DNA of 40,011 nt from Thermus caldifontis (lineage in GTDB: Bacteria; Deinococcota; Deinococci; Deinococcales; Thermaceae): contig NZ_QGMX01000022.1 of NCBI RefSeq assembly GCF_003336745.1, positions 1 to 40,011 on the forward strand, given 5' to 3'. Shown here piece after piece: positions 38,582-40,011 of this stretch (position 1 is its first letter; each line of letters opens with the position of its first letter). The notes under the pieces are model-generated. The model had not been told where the DNA came from. It was given only the letters and a program-made list of their open reading frames with translations, and searched no databases. The translations under genes were made by a program, and so were the position numbers.

Positions 38582-39895
38582 CTAGCCCCCTTGGGCCAAA
38601 AGCCCGTAGAAGCGCCTTAAAGTAGCGATGCCCTTCTCCAGGTTCACCAGGTCAAACTTCTCGTTGGGGGCGTGGAGGTTGTCGTCGGGAAGCCCCAGGC
38701 CCAAGAGGACGATGGGGGCTCCCAAAGCCTCTTGGAGTTCCGCCACCACCGGGATGCTCCCCCCTTCCCGGGTGTATACGGGAGGTCTACCCCAGACCTC
38801 CTCCAGGGCCTTGGCCATAAGGCGCATGGGGGGGCTAAAGGGATCGGTGAGGACCGGCCTACCCCCGTGGAGGCGGAGGATTTCCATGGTGTAACCGGGC
38901 GGGCAGATCCCCCGCAGGTAGGCCTCCACCTGGTGGGCCACCTCCTCGGGATCCTGGTCCGGCACCAGGCGCAAGGACACCTTGAAGCCCGCCTCGGCGG
39001 GGATCACCGTCTTGGAACCCTCGCCCTGGTACCCTCCCCAGATGCCATTGGGGTCCAGGGTGGGCCGGGTCCAAAGCCTCTCCAAGGGGCTAAAGCCCTC
39101 CTCCCCAGGCAGCACCTCCACCCCAAGCTCCCTCCTCAAGGCCTCCTCGTCCAAGGAGGGCCAGAGCCTTTTCTCCTCCTCCGAAACCGGTCGCACCCGG
39201 TCGTAAAGGCCAGGAACCAGAATCCTCCCGGTTTTCTCGTCCTTTAACCTGGAAAGAATCCACCCCATGGCCTGGATGGGGTTGGGAGCCACGCCGCCGA
39301 AACTTCCGGAGTGGAGGTCCCGCCGGGCCCCCTTCAGGCGCACCTCCAGGTAGGCCAGGCCCCTCAGGCCATAGGTGAGGGTGGGGGTGAGGGGGGCGAA
39401 CATGGCCCCATCGGAGATAAGGACCACGTGGGCCCTGAGCTTCTCCCGGTGCTCCCGCACGAAGGGAAGAAGGCTCGGGCTGCCGATCTCCTCCTCCCCT
39501 TCCACCAACAGCTTCACGTTCACCCGGGCGGGCAGGTCCTCGAGGGCCGCCACATGGGCCCAAAGCTGCCCCTTGTCGTCGGAGGCTCCCCGGGCGTAGA
39601 CCCTCCCCTCCCGCACCGTGGGGACGAAGGGGGGGGTTTCCCAAAGCTCCAGGGGATCCGGGGGCTGGACGTCGTAGTGGCCGTAGACCAGGACCGTGGG
39701 GGCCTTGGGGTCCAGGAGGCGCTCCGCGTAAAGGATGGGGTGTAGCGGGGTCTCGTGGAGCTCGGTGAGGAAACCCCGCTCCCTAAGCCTCTCTGCCAGC
39801 CAGAGGGCCGCCTTGCGAACGTCTTCCCTATGGGCTGGGTCGGTGGATACGGAGGGGATGGACAAGAACTCCAAAAGGGGCTCTAGCGCATTCAC
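38582..39895 (-). CDS. M20-family metallopeptidase (dipeptidase)
   Basis: A 437-residue zinc peptidase of the M20 family, CNDP/DapE-like. Metal ligands are visible in VYGHYDVQPPDP (His), GASDDKGQL (Asp), LVEGEEEIGSPS (catalytic and metal Glu) and near the end NLHAPNEKF (His). A dimerisation domain splits the catalytic domain, with LHSGSFGGVAPNP in the middle. Likely substrates are di- or tripeptides. The start is a GTG whose GTGA overlaps the stop of the upstream coiled-coil gene. BASS-type transporter follows; a link to peptide or amino acid salvage is possible but unproven. Confidence 0.9.
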   Translation of the reverse strand: MNALEPLLEFLSIPSVSTDPAHREDVRKAALWLAERLRERGFLTELHETPLHPILYAERLLDPKAPTVLVYGHYDVQPPDPLELWETPPFVPTVREGRVYARGASDDKGQLWAHVAALEDLPARVNVKLLVEGEEEIGSPSLLPFVREHREKLRAHVVLISDGAMFAPLTPTLTYGLRGLAYLEVRLKGARRDLHSGSFGGVAPNPIQAMGWILSRLKDEKTGRILVPGLYDRVRPVSEEEKRLWPSLDEEALRRELGVEVLPGEEGFSPLERLWTRPTLDPNGIWGGYQGEGSKTVIPAEAGFKVSLRLVPDQDPEEVAHQVEAYLRGICPPGYTMEILRLHGGRPVLTDPFSPPMRLMAKALEEVWGRPPVYTREGGSIPVVAELQEALGAPIVLLGLGLPDDNLHAPNEKFDLVNLEKGIATLRRFYGLLAQGG

Positions 39896-40011
39896 GCCCC
39901 CATGCTACTCTCTTCGGGGAAGGACCTGCCCTCCTCCAGAAGGAGGAGCTTGAGCCGGGCCACCTCGGCCTCAAACCGGGCCTGCAGGGCCTCCAGCTCC
40001 GCACGAAGCCG
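39892..40011 (-). CDS. C-terminal end of a coiled-coil protein (partial)
   Basis: Only the last 39 codons are in the window: RLRAELEALQARFEAEVARL, then a short tail ending EESSMGA and TGA. Heptad-like spacing of Leu and charged residues indicates coiled coil. Its stop overlaps the GTG of the M20 peptidase gene by GTGA, so they form one operon. The rest of the gene lies to the right, and identity cannot be given. Confidence 0.7.
   Translation of the reverse strand, partial: RLRAELEALQARFEAEVARLKLLLLEEGRSFPEESSMGA

Noticed and set aside
1..40011. CRISPR arrays, insertion sequences, phage or defence genes
   Set aside because: No spaced direct repeats, transposase motifs or composition shifts were seen on either strand; the window is ordinary core chromosome.

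Overview
The window looks like chromosome from a species of Thermus. It is uniformly GC-rich and gene-dense, with GTG starts and 1-8 nt gene overlaps throughout. LysN, GltX, PNP, arginase and FtsY read as close relatives of the characterised T. thermophilus proteins, judged from memory of those sequences. The RNase P protein gene overlaps the L34 gene out of frame, an arrangement described for Thermus. I see no insertion sequence, phage gene, CRISPR array, rRNA, tRNA or origin. No stretch longer than about 220 bp lacks a gene.

Layout. 1-1.4 kb: DUF2939 protein and arginase (minus). 1.47-7.8 kb: YceD-rpmF, then the type II fatty acid synthesis cluster fabH-fabD-fabG-acpP-fabF, with dgt directly behind (plus). 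7.8-9.0 kb: lysN of AAA-pathway lysine synthesis. 9.0-16.9 kb (minus): rluD and a six-gene operon (livG, acyl-CoA ligase, livH, livM, binding protein, livF) that looks like an ABC importer joined to a CoA-activating enzyme. 16.9-20.4 kb (plus): rpmH/rnpA-yidD-yidC-jag-prmC. 20.3-22.5 kb (minus): lptB and a DUF3084 coiled-coil protein. 22.5-25.4 kb (plus): gltX, a small exported protein and ftsY. 25.3-28.8 kb: a 49-residue Cys-rich DUF5522 protein (minus), dsbB (plus), then pcrA/uvrD with a downstream unknown gene (minus). 28.8-32.9 kb (plus): a shrunken phosphohexomutase-like protein, an MBL-fold hydrolase, fadD and a DUF2267 protein. 32.9-36.2 kb (minus): an HD-domain protein, and the set LolD-like ATPase-PNP-enoyl-CoA hydratase. 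36.2-37.7 kb (plus): a CRP-type regulator and ComB. 37.6-40.0 kb (minus): the C-terminus of a coiled-coil protein, an M20 peptidase and a BASS-type transporter.

How the parts connect. Lipid metabolism recurs: fatty acid synthesis, two acyl-CoA ligases, an enoyl-CoA hydratase and a carboxylate-type importer. A second theme is the envelope: YidC, YidD, FtsY, LptB, DsbB and a LolD-like ATPase.

The most interesting signals are regulatory. Many genes have a TANNNT -10 box only 6-7 nt before the start codon, which predicts leaderless mRNAs. Two genes (fabH and the DUF2267 gene) appear to have a leaderless mini-ORF whose stop overlaps the main start as ATGA. Two divergent gene pairs have -10 boxes lying almost back to back, one pair inside a perfect 9-bp dyad. 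The octamer CCTCGAGG is strongly over-represented. No defence or mobile system was found; these points are inferences from sequence and need transcript data.
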